64,000 bases of DNA from Neoarius graeffei (lineage: Eukaryota > Chordata > Actinopteri > Siluriformes > Ariidae): NCBI RefSeq assembly GCF_027579695.1, contig NC_083596.1, positions 13,040,798-13,104,797 on the forward strand, given 5' to 3'. The stretch's first letter is position 1. Each line of letters opens with the position of its first letter. Under the pieces are notes generated by a model that saw only the letters and a program-made list of their open reading frames with translations, was not told the DNA's origin and ran no database searches. A program made the position numbers and the translations under genes. Of this stretch, positions 21,748-35,200 are shown piece by piece.

Positions 21748-22795
21748 CAAATAGTAGTCTCGGGTACAATTTGTGCACTTTTTTTTTTTTTTTTAATGGA
21801 AATGAGCTGTAGGTTTTACTGAGTATCTTACAGAACCAGACACAGCTCTTCTGCAGATTTTGGTGGGGTTTACATTAGACCGTATCAGCGGATCATCAGA
21901 TTAACGTTTTTAAAACGATTAGCGTGCACACAGCAACACCAATACACGATTCGCGTGCACACAGCAACACCAATACACGGATACGCTCGGCTCCGCAGGC
22001 ATCCTGCGCTCCAAATCACTCCGCCCTGAACAGCGAGTGCCCTCTGGAGGGTGCGCACTCCGGCCCTGCGCAGCTCACAGAGCGCGCGAGTATAGCGCAC
22101 GAGCAGTGATTCGGGACTGAGCCGCTGTGTGTGAGATCCCAGCGCATATCACTTACCACTTGCAAGTGGAAGGATGGCAAGCCTAAAGACAATCATAAGT
22201 ACACAGTGGGCAGTATTTGCATCAGTATTTGCAGTATTTTCATACTCTTATACTCTTTAATGAAAGGTGATACAAGGCGGAAGTCCGCGCCTTTTTTCAG
22301 CAGTCGCGTCACATGACCAACACCAGCGAATCAGGAAGGTGGATGTCACAGTGACGTTGTCCAATGACGACGCCAGCTAGAGCTCAGCACAGCGTATCCG
22401 CGTATTCTCAATGTTTACACAGCACCGGACCAGACACGATCTGGATTGAATACGTGGACCCTGGCGGATTCCCGTTTCCCGGCGTTTCCAAGCGTTTTAA
22501 TGTAAACGGACAGTGCATCCGCGAAGAAAACGAGACAGATACAGTCTAATGTAAACTTGGCCTTTGACTGTTGCATTTGCTTCTTATTTTTGCAGCCTTC
22601 ATTATGGGTTTTTTTTTTTTGGTCTGAAAAGTGATCTCTTGCATAATATGCTGCTTACTTTACTGACAGTCCAACATTTCTCTGTTACATTTAATTTTGG
22701 AAATCTAAAATGTTCTACTGACTCAATAATGAAAAACTATAACAAAGTTTGCACTAAAAATAGGGTGTCTAAGACTTTTTTTTTTTGCACAGTAC
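21748..22795. mobile_element. Tc1/mariner-type MITE, family A copy 4 (3' part, interrupted)
   Basis: AATAGTAGTCTCGGGTACAA to the right end CTAAGAC(T)nGCACAGTAC matches family A from its middle onward. It is split by another element at 21866-22562. Confidence 0.7.
21866..22562. mobile_element. Nested non-autonomous element with GTTTACATTAGAC termini
   Basis: The left end GTTTACATTAGACCGTATC is the reverse complement of the right end GATACAGTCTAATGTAAAC, with GG-rich outer bases. It lies inside a family A MITE whose sequence resumes after it (CTTTGACTG). There is no transposase. The interior is CpG-rich. Superfamily not assigned. Confidence 0.7.
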
Positions 22796-22831
22796 CTCAA
22801 ATCTCACAGTATCTTAAATCTCAGACTAGTA

Positions 22832-24435
22832 CAACCCCGATTCCAAAAAAGTTGGGACAAAGTACAAATTGTAAATAAAAATGGAATTCAATGTTGTGGA
22901 AGTTTCAAAATTCCATATTTTATTCAGAATAGAACATAGATGACATATCAAATGTTTAAACTGAGAAAATGTATCATTTAAAGAGAAAAATTAGGTGATT
23001 TTAAATTTCATGACGACAACACATCTCAAAAAAGTTGGGACAAGGCCATGTTTACCACTGTGAGACATCCCCTTTTCTCTTTACAACAGTCTGTAAACGT
23101 CTGGGGACTGAGGAGACAAGTTGCTCAAGTTTAGGGATAGGAATGTTAACCCATTCTTGTCTAATGTAGGATTCTAGTTGCTCAACTGTCTTAGGTCTTT
23201 TTTGTCGTATCTTCCGTTTTATGATGCGCCAAATGTTTTCTATGGGTGAAAGATCTGGACTGCAGGCTGGTCAGTTCAGTACCCGGACCCTTCTTCTACG
23301 CAGCCATGATGCTGTAATTGATGCAGTATGTGGTTTGGCATTGTCACGTTGGAAAATGCAAGGTCTTCCCTGAAAGAGACGTCATCTGGATGGGAGCATA
23401 TGTTGCTCTAGAACCTGGATATACCTTTCAGCACTGATGGTGTCTTTCCAGATGTGTAAGCTGCCCATGCCACACGCACTAATGCAACCCCATACCATCA
23501 GAGATGCAGGCTTCTGAACTGAGCGCTGATAACAACTTGGGTCGTCCTTCTCCTCTTTAGTCCGAATGACACGGCGTCCCTGATTTCCATAAAGAACTTC
23601 AGATTTTGATTCGTCTGACCACAGAACAGTTTTCCACTTTGCCACAGTCCATTTTAAATGAGCCTTGGCCCAGAGAAGACGTCTGCGCTTCTGGATCATG
23701 TTTAGATACGGCTTCTTCTTTGAACTATAGAGTTTTAGCTGGCAACAGCGGATGGCACGGTGAATTGTGTTCACAGATAATGTTCTCTGGAAATATTCCT
23801 GAGCCCATTTTGTGATTTCCAATACAGAAGCATGCCTGTATGTGATGCAGTGCCGTCTAAGGGCCCGAAGATCACGGGCACCCAGTATGGTTTTCCGGCC
23901 TTGACCCTTGCGCACAGAGATTCTTCCAGATTCTCTGAATCTTTTGATGATATTATGCACTGTAGATGATGATATGTTCAAACTCTTTGCAATTTTACAC
24001 TGTCGAACTCCTTTCTGATATTGCTCCACTATTTGTCGGCGCAGAATTAGGGGGATTGGTGATCCTCTTCCCATCTTTACTTCTGAGAGCCGCTGCCACT
24101 CCAAGATGCTCTTTTTATACCCAGTCATGTTAATGACCTATTGCTAATTGACCTAATGAGTTGCAATTTGGTCCTCCAGCTGTTCCTTTTTTGTACCTTT
24201 AACTTTTCCAGCCTCTTATTGCCCCGTCCCAACTTTTTTGAGATGTGTTGCTGTCATGAAATTTCGAATGAGCCAATATTTGGCACGAAATTTAAAAATG
24301 TCTCACTTTCGACATTTGATATGTTGTCTATGTTCTATTGTGAATACAATATCAGTTTTTGAGATTTGTAAATTATTGCATTCCGTTTTTATTTACAAAT
24401 TGTACTTTGTCCCAACTTTTTTGGAATCGGGATTG
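22832..24435 (-). mobile_element. Tc1/mariner transposon, family B, broken copy
   Basis: A 1604-bp element with termini CAACCCCGATTCCAAAAAAG, flanked by TA (22830-22831 and 24436-24437). The transposase frame runs on the minus strand from 24128 ([20 protein letters not shown]) and stops after 248 codons at PSR. A second stop replaces Trp before PACSPDL. The HTH region and first catalytic Asp (WSDES) are present. It is a close relative of the intact copy at 57763-59335. Confidence 0.95.
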
Positions 24436-25130
24436 TATATATTCTGGCATGTGACCCAATTATTTTTACACGATATCATGAATCTATAATAATTTGTTCA
24501 TATATAAACTATTAATGAAGTTTAATATCCAATCAAAGGAATAACAGGACCGAATGACTGTTTCCACGGCAGTTGTGTTTGCAAAGACGTGTTCACTTTC
24601 GAATGGTGAGAGTATACAATTCGGTTCACCATTCGTGTTTGAGTTCATCCTGTTCTCAAGGAGTGTGTCTGCTGTATTTGTATGTGCATGCAAAACCTGG
24701 GGTAGGGAGAGTAATGACAGTCAAATACACTTGTGCACGTAGCCACAAGGCATACGCTTGCTTAGATTCCTAAAATGTGCAGAATAGCAGAGTGGCACAG
24801 CTGCTGGAGACAGTTGTACTAAGAACTCGGTCAGTTCTTTTCTGGTGGAAAGAAAATAAGGTTATTTAAGTTGAAATACCTGGACTAATCCTGTTCATGC
24901 TCAGGTTTATTAGCATAGTAGTAATTTTTTTCAGGTTTAGGTATTTCAAAAGCAAAGACGGTGCTGGCTACAAACGGCAGGTTACACAGTGTCACTTTGT
25001 TCTGTCTCGGGAGCTTCGAAGTTGAAGTGTATTTTTCTGACACTGTTATCAAGAGTTCTTTATTTTAGCAGTTATCAAAAACAAATGCAAAACCTAATGT
25101 AGCTGATGCTGATATTTCAGTATATCAAAC

Positions 25131-25640
25131 TTTATTCTATCCACATTCACTGGATATGAGCAATCGCGCACTCTGATTGATTGGCTACTCTACTATTAGG
25201 ATATCAGCTCATATACTGTGAGTAGAGAAAAACAAAATGGCGGCGCGTGTTGCTGAACCAACCGAGGACGAAATACTCTACTTGAAAACAAAACCCCAAA
25301 AAATACACCAAAAAAAGGCAACAAAATATGGAATAAAAGAACGGATCTTTTTATTTTTCACAAATTATTATAATAGCATTTTTCATAAATTGCTAGTCAT
25401 TTTGTCGGTTTGTTTACATTCTGAGCGGAAATGATTTTGGACGTTTTGTGTAAATTTTTTATTTATCGGATTTGCAAAAAATAAAAATGCTCCGTTGATC
25501 AAAATCCACCAGTGACTGTGGATAGATAAAACAGTTATTCCATTCAGTTTCGTCGTACGCGGCTTATAGCCGACTCAACGTTACACGCTTCGTCGGCTAT
25601 CAGATCATGTCCGACTCGGTTTCGTGGAATAACTGTGAAA
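25131..25640 (+). mobile_element. Inverted-repeat element with an N-terminal protein fragment, family C copy 1
   Basis: The outer parts TTTATTCTATCCACATTCAC and CCAGTGACTGTGGATAGATA are inverted repeats. A second hairpin, ACAGTTATTCCA to GTGGAATAACTGT, follows at about 25531-25640. At 25237 (+) [19 protein letters not shown] starts a short frame that resembles the start of DUF3504/Crypton-type recombinase-like proteins of fish (weak, from memory). An inverted relative is at 33712-34383. Confidence 0.6.
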
Positions 25641-25654
25641 TATATTTACTATAT

Positions 25655-26195
25655 CAGGGGTTTTCAAAGTGTGGGAGAGTCAGCCCCCCCCCCCCCCAGA
25701 GAGCAAATAAACAACAGCGCCCCCCCCTACAATTTTTGTTGTTGCTATACTTAATGTTCCATTCGTATTTTTAAAAAATGGTTGTTGTACACATTTTTAT
25801 TTTTTTTCTTTTACACATTTTAAACATCTGTGCTTTTTAAAACATCTTTTTTACACATTTTAAACATCTCATAGCATCGTTAGCTAGCACCTCTTGGCAG
25901 ACAACACACTGTGGCAGTGGAGCATCTTCAGATCCAGTCCATGAAAATCCAAACTTTAAATAATCGTGGTCATACTTCCTTCTTTTTTTGCTTGGCCCAG
26001 ACTCTGTCTCCTCACTCACTGTAGCTTTAGGTACTAAAAATCGATCCATTTTTGTCTCTGGCAAAGACTAGCTGAAGTTCGCTAAATGTCCGCAATAGTA
26101 ACTTATTCTGGTTTATTTTTCCTCACGTTGCGCCCCCCCCTGAAGAACTCTGGCGCCCCCTAGGGGAGGCGCGCCCCACACTTTGAAAAGCCCTG
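25655..26195 (-). mobile_element. hAT-type element with a BED-finger first exon
   Basis: A 541-bp element with termini CAGGGGTTTTCAAAGTGTGG and the complement CCCACACTTTGAAAAGCCCTG (one mismatch), flanked by the 8-bp duplication TACTATAT (25647-25654 and 26196-26203). The minus strand frame 26064-25837 reads MPETKMDRFLVPK, then KYDHDYLKFGFSW and CVVCQEVLANDAM, the BED-finger start of a hAT transposase of ZBED/FAM200 type. Nothing of the catalytic part remains. Confidence 0.88.
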
Positions 26196-26203
26196 TACTA
26201 TAT

Positions 26204-26570
26204 CTCATCTCATCTCATTATCTGTAGCTGCTTTATCCTGTTCTACAGGGTCGCAGGCAAGCTGGAGCCTATCCCAGCTGACTACGGGCGAAAGGCGGGG
26301 TACACCCTGGACAAGTCGCCAGGTCATCACAGGGCTGACACATAGACACAGACAACCATTCACACTCACATTCACACCTACGGTCAATTTAGAGTCACCA
26401 GTTAACCTAACCTGCATGTCTTTGGACTGTGGGGGAAACCGGAGCACCCGGAGGAAACCCACGGGGAGAACATGCAAACTCCGCACAGAAAGGCCCTCGC
26501 CGGCCACGGGGCTTGAACCCAGACCTTCTTGCTGTGAGGCGACAGTGCTAATCACTACACCACCGTGCCG
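26204..26570 (-). mobile_element. S1 SINE inserted at the hAT border
   Basis: A reverse S1 SINE with 13-bp duplications CCCTGTACTATAT (26191-26203 and 26571-26583). The duplication includes the last 5 bp of the hAT element and its target duplication, so the SINE came later. Confidence 0.93.
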
Positions 26571-26973
26571 CCCTGTACTATATCAAGCTGTAAAATTTTG
26601 CTAAACACAAGCATAAAATTAAGTGTTTTAAAGACTGCTTGGTTTTCCTCTGGGTTATTTGGTTTCCTCTCAGATCCCCCAAACATACAAGTATATGTGG
26701 ATTAGTGAGTCTAAATTTTCTCTCGGTGTGTGTGGTGCCCTGCAGTGGACTGGTGTCCCGTACAGGGTGTATTCCTGGGGTAGGCTCTACACCCATAACT
26801 ATGCAGACCAGGTTAAAGTGCTTACTGAAGACGAATGAGTGAAAGATCACTGCAGTCACTACTGCTTTCAGTAAAGTTGAGCTTTTGTGGAAAAGGGAAA
26901 AAAATCTTCAAGGACTGTAATTGGCATAATGAAATTGTTCCATTCATACAAATCTTTTTCTTCTACTCTACAG

Positions 26974-27039
26974 GTAATCTCGACTTCCTGAGATCCTCAG
27001 GTGTCAATCTTCGTCCGTCTTCTCCTTTATTTTGTTGCC
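26974..27039 (+). other. dqx1 5' UTR part of first coding exon
   Basis: A pyrimidine tract ending in CTCTACAG (26973) is a good acceptor 66 nt before the ATG; a second AG at 27000 is also possible. Either implies at least one non-coding exon upstream. The ATG context is GTTGCCATGT. Confidence 0.6.
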
Positions 27040-30000
27040 ATGTCGTCCACCGCAGCCATCCCAGCGCTCGACAACCTCTCGGTGTCCTCACTGCTGTCTG
27101 GGGAGCTGGAGGATGGGAAAGAGGGTGAGGACGGTGAGCTGGGTGACCTGGAAGTGAACCCTTACGATGGTTTACCCTTCTCATCACGTTATTACTCTTT
27201 ACTGGAAGAACGGAGGACTCTGCCCATCTGGGGGCTGAAGTACAACTTGCTAGAGCTGCTGGAGACTCATAGCATGGTGGTGCTGAGTGGAGAGGCCGGC
27301 ATGGGCAAGAGCACACAAGTAAGGAGCTCTGATATGCACTACTCTGACAAAACCCACGAGGTTTTTATTAACTTTAGTAAGGACAATAAACAAATGAGCA
27401 TATTGAACATGTTTAAATAGGTAGTCAGTTGTAATAAAGGCGGTAACTGTTTTAATGTTTATTAGCTCATCTGACCTATGAGCTGTTGCCATGGCGTGGC
27501 ATCCGTCGTCCATAATTCAGTTCAGTCGTATCTCCTCTGTCAGTTCTCTACAGATTTCCGTTCTGATTGTTTGCTTTGTTTGAGAGAACTCATCACGCCG
27601 CACAAAACTTGGTTGTTTTGTCAAATTTTTTGCTAACGAGTTACTGATTAAGCCAAATTAACAAATTTTCCAGGCCTGTCAGTAGAATTGTATCTCCTCT
27701 CTGATTTCTCATCCGATTCCAGTTCTGATCGATGTTTTGGGTAGATCGTCCCTTGAGGAACAAAACTTGATTGGTTGTTTGTTGATTTTTCCTGTTGTTT
27801 GTTTACAACTTGTTTATTTTCAGTTAAATCGTATCTCGTCCCTCCCTCGGTTCTCAATGGATTTCAGTTCTGATTGTTTCGTTTGAAAGAACTAGTCATT
27901 CCGTACAACATTTGATCACTGTATTGTCAAATTTTTGCTAACGAACTGCTAATTAGGTCACCTTAAGCCTAGGTCACAACCGGACGTATGATTTTTTTTT
28001 GGCTGTGTGATTTTTGGCGTTTCCCAAATCGCTGCGTTTTTTTTGTTTGTGGAGAAAGACGCACGTTGGCAGTAAGTTTGTCTTGCAACCTGAAAAAAAC
28101 GTAAGCGCCCGTAGAGTTTGTTTGACATGACGAAGAACCTCTGCGGCTCGAAAATCAGCACATCATACGCGTGCCCTCCGTGCGTTTCACGCGCACCCTC
28201 CGTGCGTTTCTTGTGTTTTTTGCACGTAGACCGGCCGTAGGAGCACGTACGGCCGGTTGTGACCGAGGCTTTAACGACTTCTCATTAGAATTGTATCTCC
28301 TCTCACAGTTCTCACCCAATTCCAGTTCTGATCGATGTTTTGGGTCGCTCTTCCCTCAGGGAATGAAACTTGGTCGTTTGTTTGTTGGTTTTTCTTGTTG
28401 TAAACCATTTGTTTACAACGTTGTTTGTTTTCAGTTAAATCGTGTCTCCTCCCTCCCTCAGTTCTCAATGGATTTCAGTTCTGATTGTTTTATTTGAAAG
28501 AACTAGACCTTCTGTACAACACTTGGTCATTGTATCGTCAGTTTTTTGCAAACAAATTAGTAATTAGGTCGACATAAGACATTTTCTTCTGACTAGAATT
28601 GTATCTCTTCTCTCATTTATCATGCAAATTCAGTTCTGATTGAGGTTTTGGGTCGATCTTTTCTTGGGGAGCAAAATGTAGTGCTTTGTTGATTTTTCTG
28701 TTGTAAACAGTTTGTCGTGGAGGTTGGTCCTCTCTCACGTTGTCATGTTTCAGTTCTGTTTGATGTTTTGGTAGACATGGTTGTTTTGATGGCAGGCCAG
28801 ATGAGCGACTACGTCCTTGACGTTCTGGTAATTGTTTGCTATTTGTTTGTTGCTTTTATCCATGACCCTGAACTTAACACTAACATTAACGCATGTATAA
28901 TTTTTTTAGATAATTTTTTTTAGACTGTGTTGTAGGGTTGTTAGTCAATCAAGAGTTCCAAACCTAATGAATAAATTGCAAGTCTTACACATTTTCGTAA
29001 CAGTGAATGAGTAGGCCTAGTCTCTGTACTTTCTATGGCCCTACTATGAGAGCATGCAAATCTCATGCTTTCTGAAAGGGCAGTGATGAAGCAGGCGAAG
29101 AGGAGTGTGGTGTGGTACTTGTATCTGGGGGTGGATTATCTTTTGTGGTAGCTCTCTCTCCTTCTGTATCTATATCGTTGGGGTGAGTCGAGTAGTTGTT
29201 CCTAAACAGTACAGCTATGGTGTTTTTTCTTCACGGTGGTGCATCTTTCCCAACAAGACCAGCCCCTTCATCTACACTGCCAATCGTATGACTCTATCGA
29301 ACTGTCGTGAAGGTCACATCCACTGCTCTTGCTAACTCAAGCTAACTTTTAAAGTTTGGTGTTCGCATCCGTTCTCCTCACTGACCTGAGAAATCCTAAG
29401 TGTACAAGTCGTACAGATTGGTGGGAAATCAGTGTAGCAAGATTTCCGAGGCTGGCTCAATTGGCATGGTGCTATTTGTGTGTATCCGGGACATCAGTAC
29501 CAGCTGAATGGGTATTTTCAGCAGCTGGACTTGGAGTAAACAGATGGCACACATGCCTCATGCCAGAGCCTGTAGATCAGTGGCGGCTGGTAGTCTTTCA
29601 AACAGGGGAGGCTGGTCGGTTACGATATTTCCAGATTTTAAAAGAAAAAACATCAATTTTGCCCATACTCTTGCCTCTGATCTGGCTGATTGTTGGCAGC
29701 GTCACAAACTGTGAAATAACAGGTTCTTTTGGCCCATTAGCCTACTGTCCAATATACATGATAGTGGTGTTGGGGGGGAGGGGTCTATTTTAACATTTTA
29801 TATTTTAAAATTGTGGCATGTTGTTTAAAAATTGATCATTACTGAAAGCAGCTCTTTGTCAGGAACCTCAGCAGTAGAGCTGGGTGCCACACATTTCATT
29901 CAATGACACTTTCCCTATATTTTACTTATTTTGACTGAGAAATGTTTTATTGACAATTTTGATAACCCTTCACTTTTAATCCAGGTCTGTAGTGTGAAAT

Positions 30001-32247
30001 GTTCTCGGCTGTGTTTTTGTTTAAAAATGTTTTCCAAATTGTAGCTGTGTTTAATTCATATCCAGAAAAATATATATTCCAATATAATATACTCAGCATA
30101 ATCATTTTAAATAGATTCTATATTTTTGGTCCATCCATGACATATTACTAAAGTAGCCTATTTACTGTTGTTGATGTGGGTCACTTGCTATTAGCCAATT
30201 CACTTTCTCGTACCAGGAGAGCTGAAAGGAACGAGTATTATTCCCTACCTTTTTCACCAAGTCAGTTTGAGGCGTTGGTCTACCCTGCTCTTTAATTTTA
30301 ATTTTTTCCTCGAAAGGAAGACTGGCAAATGGCTTCGCCAAAATTAAATCAGCAATGCTTGGCATCCGTGCGCAGCTTTCTTGCTGACTAGCCCCCTCAA
30401 GTTCAAGTTCAGTCACTCAAATAAACGAAATTTCTGGAACTAAGATAGCAAACTTGACAACACTATATTTACACTTTATTTACAATGAAAATATATACAA
30501 ACTAAAAAAGCTGGTAGAAACCGTATGTAATGAATAAAATCGAAATGTAAGCTGATCTCTTACAATACACCACAGCACTTGCGAATCCGCATGGGACTGA
30601 ACTGAAATTCACCGCTACCTGTCTATAGTTGAAACGAGCTGTCAATCAAAGAAAATATCCGGCCGCTTTCACCAATCATCAGTCTCCTCGCGGAAACTGC
30701 CATGTCCCTCCCACTGTGAGGCTCAGAGTCCGTGGGCGGGCGTTTTCGCAGTATTTGTCCAATAACCGTCTTGCATTTTGAGATTGAAAAGCGCATCGCT
30801 CCCAAATGCCATTGAAGTCCACTGAGGCTGGGAGTCCGTGAGACTCCATGGGCGGGCGTTTTCGCAGTATTTGTCCAATAATCGTCTTGCATTTTGAGAT
30901 TGAAAAGCGCATCGCTCCCAAATGCTACTGAAGTCCACTGAGGCTGCGCTGCATCGCGCTGTCACGAGGGGGAAAAACTCACGCACACATTAAAGTTATA
31001 ACGGAATGATTTCGCACTGTAGTTGGGTTGAGCACATATATTTCTATGATTCTGGATCTGAAATCGCAATGTTATAAGGTCGGCTATAACATAAGCCTAG
31101 TGCAATTCATCCTACACGATGTTCGTCATTTTTAGAGTAGGCTGAGCCTCCCTTGTTGTCTTAGAGCAATCGCCCATGCTGTAGATACAGTGGCAAGAAA
31201 AAGTATGGAACTACCTCCATTTTATATATAAATTTACCTTAAAATATGATCATATCCTCATCTAAGTTCCAATAATGAACGAACAAACAATCTGTTTGAA
31301 CTAAAAACACAAGTCCATCATTCAGACGTTCACAATGTATGTTGGAAAAAGTATGTGAACCTCTAGGCTAATGACTTGAATAAAAGCTAACTGGAGTCTG
31401 GACTTGGCAAACCTGGAGTCCAGTCAGTGAAACGAGTTTGGAGATGTGGGTTCGAGGTACTTTGACACTCAAACATTTTGACTTTGCTATTCACAAAAAG
31501 CATCTGCTGATGTGAACCATACCTCACAAAAAAAAAAAAAAGATCTCAGAAGATCCAGGATCAAGAATGGTTGGTTGATTTGCATAAATCTGGAAATGGT
31601 TACAAAGCAATCTCGGAGATTAGATATTAATCAGTCCATAGTTAGGCAAATGAGAACTTTAGTACTGTGGCCAGTCTCACTAGAAGTGAGACCACCTCAA
31701 CATGTAATCCTCAATGAGGTAAAGAAGAACCCTAGAGTAACAGCTTGAAGGAGTCATGGGAACTGGCTCATATTTTGTTCATGAGTCTACCATATACAAA
31801 ACATTTGAACAGGCAGGGTGTCCAGGTCAGGTCACCATGGAGGAAGCCTCTGCTCTCCAAAAACCACTGCTGTGTGCCTGAAGTTTGCCCAAGAGCACCT
31901 TGACACTCTGTATCGTCCTGGGAAAATGTTTTGTGGACTGATGAAACGAAGGTTGAATTATTCAGGTGTAAAAAAAGCACGTGAAAACATCATCCCACTG
32001 GGGAACTATGATGATACGAGCATCATGATTTGGAGCTGTTTTGCTGCCTCAGGGCCTGGAGAGCTGGCCATCATTGAGGGGAAAATGAATTCCCAAATTT
32101 ATCAAGGTACCCTACAGCAGTGGTTCTTAACTGGAACAGTCTTGGGACCCACAATTTTCCATGGTCATTAGGTCGCGACCCAATTTTTTTAGCGTTCAAG
32201 TCAATTTAATGTAATTCTCAAAATATAACCATAATATGTAATAATAA

Positions 32248-32296
<49 letters not shown>

Positions 32297-35200
32297 ATAC
32301 CTGTGTTTGCATCTGCATGGCCATTATATGCTGTATAATTATAGTATCATTCGATAGCGGTATTGTCTTCAACTTATTTGCCGCTGCTTCATTGACCATC
32401 TCCCTGACCATATCCATAGCAGCAGGTAAGATGAGGTCTTCTGCTATGGTGTGAGGTTTCTTGGCCTTCGCTATCCGATGAGCTACGTGGTAAGACGCAC
32501 GGAGTGCCTGCACTTGTGTGGAGCATGTTGCTGTTAGCCGCATTTGCGAAGCCCTCAGTTTTTGGCGCTGTCTTTCAAAATACTCAACTGGTTTATCTTT
32601 GACCGTCGGGTGTTTTGTGTCCAGGTGACGTTTCAGTTTCGACAGCTTCATGCTCTCGTGCAAGTGTCTCACCACATACCACACAGATGGGTTTCTGTAC
32701 CATTTTGTCCTCAACACAACTAAATCCATATTTCAAATATTCGGGGTCGTACCGTTGTTTCGACATGTTGTTCACCACTCAAATGACTAGCACGCACGTT
32801 ATGTCGCATAAACATTCTGCGTCTATGGCAACAGATGACATGGAGCTGGAATCGTCTATCAAAATAAGAGTTGTAAATTGTCGCAGAAAAAAGTTGCACT
32901 TTTTTTTTTTTAGTGAATCAATGAATTAGCATTTTTTTTTTACACCACAGCTCCGCGACCCACCCAGGACCCCTCCGCGACCCACTTTTGGGTCGCGACC
33001 CACCAGTTAAGAAACACTGCCCTACAGGATAATGTCAGGGTGGCTGTCTGCCAGCTGAAGCTCAGTAGAAGTTGCGTGAAGCAGCAGGACAATGACCCTA
33101 AACACTGAAGTAAATCTATGACCGGATGGCTTAATAAGGAAACGTCACCTTTTTGAGTGGCCCAGTCAGAGCTCAGACCTTAACCCAGTAGAGAGCTGTT
33201 TACACCAGACATCCTAAGAATATGGCTGAGCTGAAGCCAAAGGATGAATGGTTCAGAATTCCTCCTAAACGTTGTGCAGGTCTGATCCGCAGCTACAGGA
33301 AGTGCTTGTTTGATGTTATCACTGCCAAAGGAGGTTCAACCAGTTATTAAATTCAAGGCTTCACTTACCGTAGTTTTTCCACCAGCAGTGTGAATGTTTA
33401 ATGGGTGTGTTCAGTAAAGGTATGAAAGTTGATACAGTAGTTGTTTGTATGTTGCTAGTTAAAAACCGATTGTGATTGTTCATTATTATAACTTGGATGA
33501 AGTTTAGACCATATTTTTATGCTAAATTTATACGTAAATGCAGGTAATTCCAAAGGACTCCCTTGCTTTTTACTTGCCACTGGATGTGATAGTTTTGAAT
33601 AAAAATAAATAAGTAGGCTGACCTTTTCTTCGGAAGGGCTTTAGGCAATTGCTTAATTTAACAGCTGATGTGTTTTTTGTTCTCTATCAACATAGGTATG
33701 TGGAATATATTTAACAGTTATTCCACAAAATTGAGTCGTACATGAGCTGATAGCCGACGAGGCACGTAGCACCGAGTCGGCTATAAGCCATGTATGATGA
33801 GATTGAGTGTAATAACTGTTTTATTCTATCCATATTCACTGGATTTTGAGAAACTGAGCATTTTTTTTTTTCGCAAATTTGATATATACAATTTTTGTAC
33901 GAAACGTCCGACAATCATTTCTGCTTAGAGTGTAAACAAACCGGTGAAATGACAGTAGCAATTTGTGAAAAATGCGAGAATAATAATTCTTGAAAAGTAA
34001 AAAAGATACGTTCTTACCATCAAATGCTTTTATTCTATATTTTGCAGCTATTTGTATTTTTTTCCCCTTCTTTTAGGGTTTTTCTTTTTTTGGTGGTTGG
34101 CAGACCAACTTAAAGGTGCATTATCGCCACCGACTGGGCTGGAGTGTGGAACAGGAGATATGGGGGGGTGACCTATATTCTTTTAGCTATTTCTGTTTCT
34201 TTTAAATACTTTTTTTTGAGGTTTTGTTTTCGAGTAGTTTTTATTTCATCCTCGGTTGGTTCAGCAACATGAGCCGCCATTTTGTTTTTCTCTACTCACG
34301 GTATATGAGCTGATTGGCTGCTCTACTACTAGGCTATCAGAGCGCGTGATTGCTCATATCCAGTGACTGTGGATAGAGTAAAGCCTCTTAGATTAATCTT
34401 CACAGGCAAGATATTGCGTAAGCCTGTTGCCAAATTATTCCTATACCTGCGCAAATGGGCGGCACGGTGGTGTAGTGGTTAGCGCTGTCGCCTCACAGCA
34501 AGAAGGTCTGGGTTTGAGCCCCGTGGCCGGCGAGGGCCTTTCTGTGCGGAGTTTGCATGTTCTCCCCGTGTCCGCGTGGGTTTCCTCCGGGTGCTCCGGT
34601 TTCCCCCACAGTCCAAAGACATGCAGGTTAGGTTAACTGGTGACTCTAAATTGACCGTAGGTGTGAATGTGAGTGTGAATGGTTGTCTGTGTCTATGTGT
34701 CAGCCCTGTGATGACCTGGCGACTTGTCCAGGGTGTACCCCGCCTTTCACCCGTAGTCAGCTGGGATAGGCTCCAGCTTGCCTGCGACCCTGTAGAACAG
34801 GATAAAGCGGCTAGAGATAATGAGATGAGATGAGAATGAGACCTGCGCAAATGCGATCGTTGTTAATATGTTTAAAAACTGAACGGAAAAGGTATTTGTT
34901 CAGTGAAGTCCTGCAAACTCAGAAGGTCTGAAAAAGGTGACAAACTTTTTTACCCCCCTGACGTAAACCAAAACCCGAGCCCGCCCCCTCTCCGAAAAAA
35001 GGTGCAACATAGCTACAGGTAAACAAAAAGCCTGTTTATTAATATAACCTTGTTTTTTGGTCAATCAGTGCAAAATGGCTGATGGTCAATCAACAAAATC
35101 AACCACAATTAAGTAACAACAATGTCAAGCTGAGTAATTTACTCATAGTAAATCTCATTTCTTCATTTTTTTTTTGGCCTGGACAAGCCGTTCCATGGCC

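Larger units (their letters stand above)
31188..33582 (+). mobile_element. Tc1/mariner relic (third group) interrupted by a hAT element
   Basis: The left end CAGTGGCAAGAAAAAGTATG follows TA; the right end reads TACTTGCCACTG at 33571-33582. Broken transposase blocks can be read on the plus strand, for example [21 protein letters not shown] and [11 protein letters not shown] at about 32022-32120, and QQDNDPKH-like DNA near 33087. Length is about 1.49 kb without the 902-bp insertion. Confidence 0.85.
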
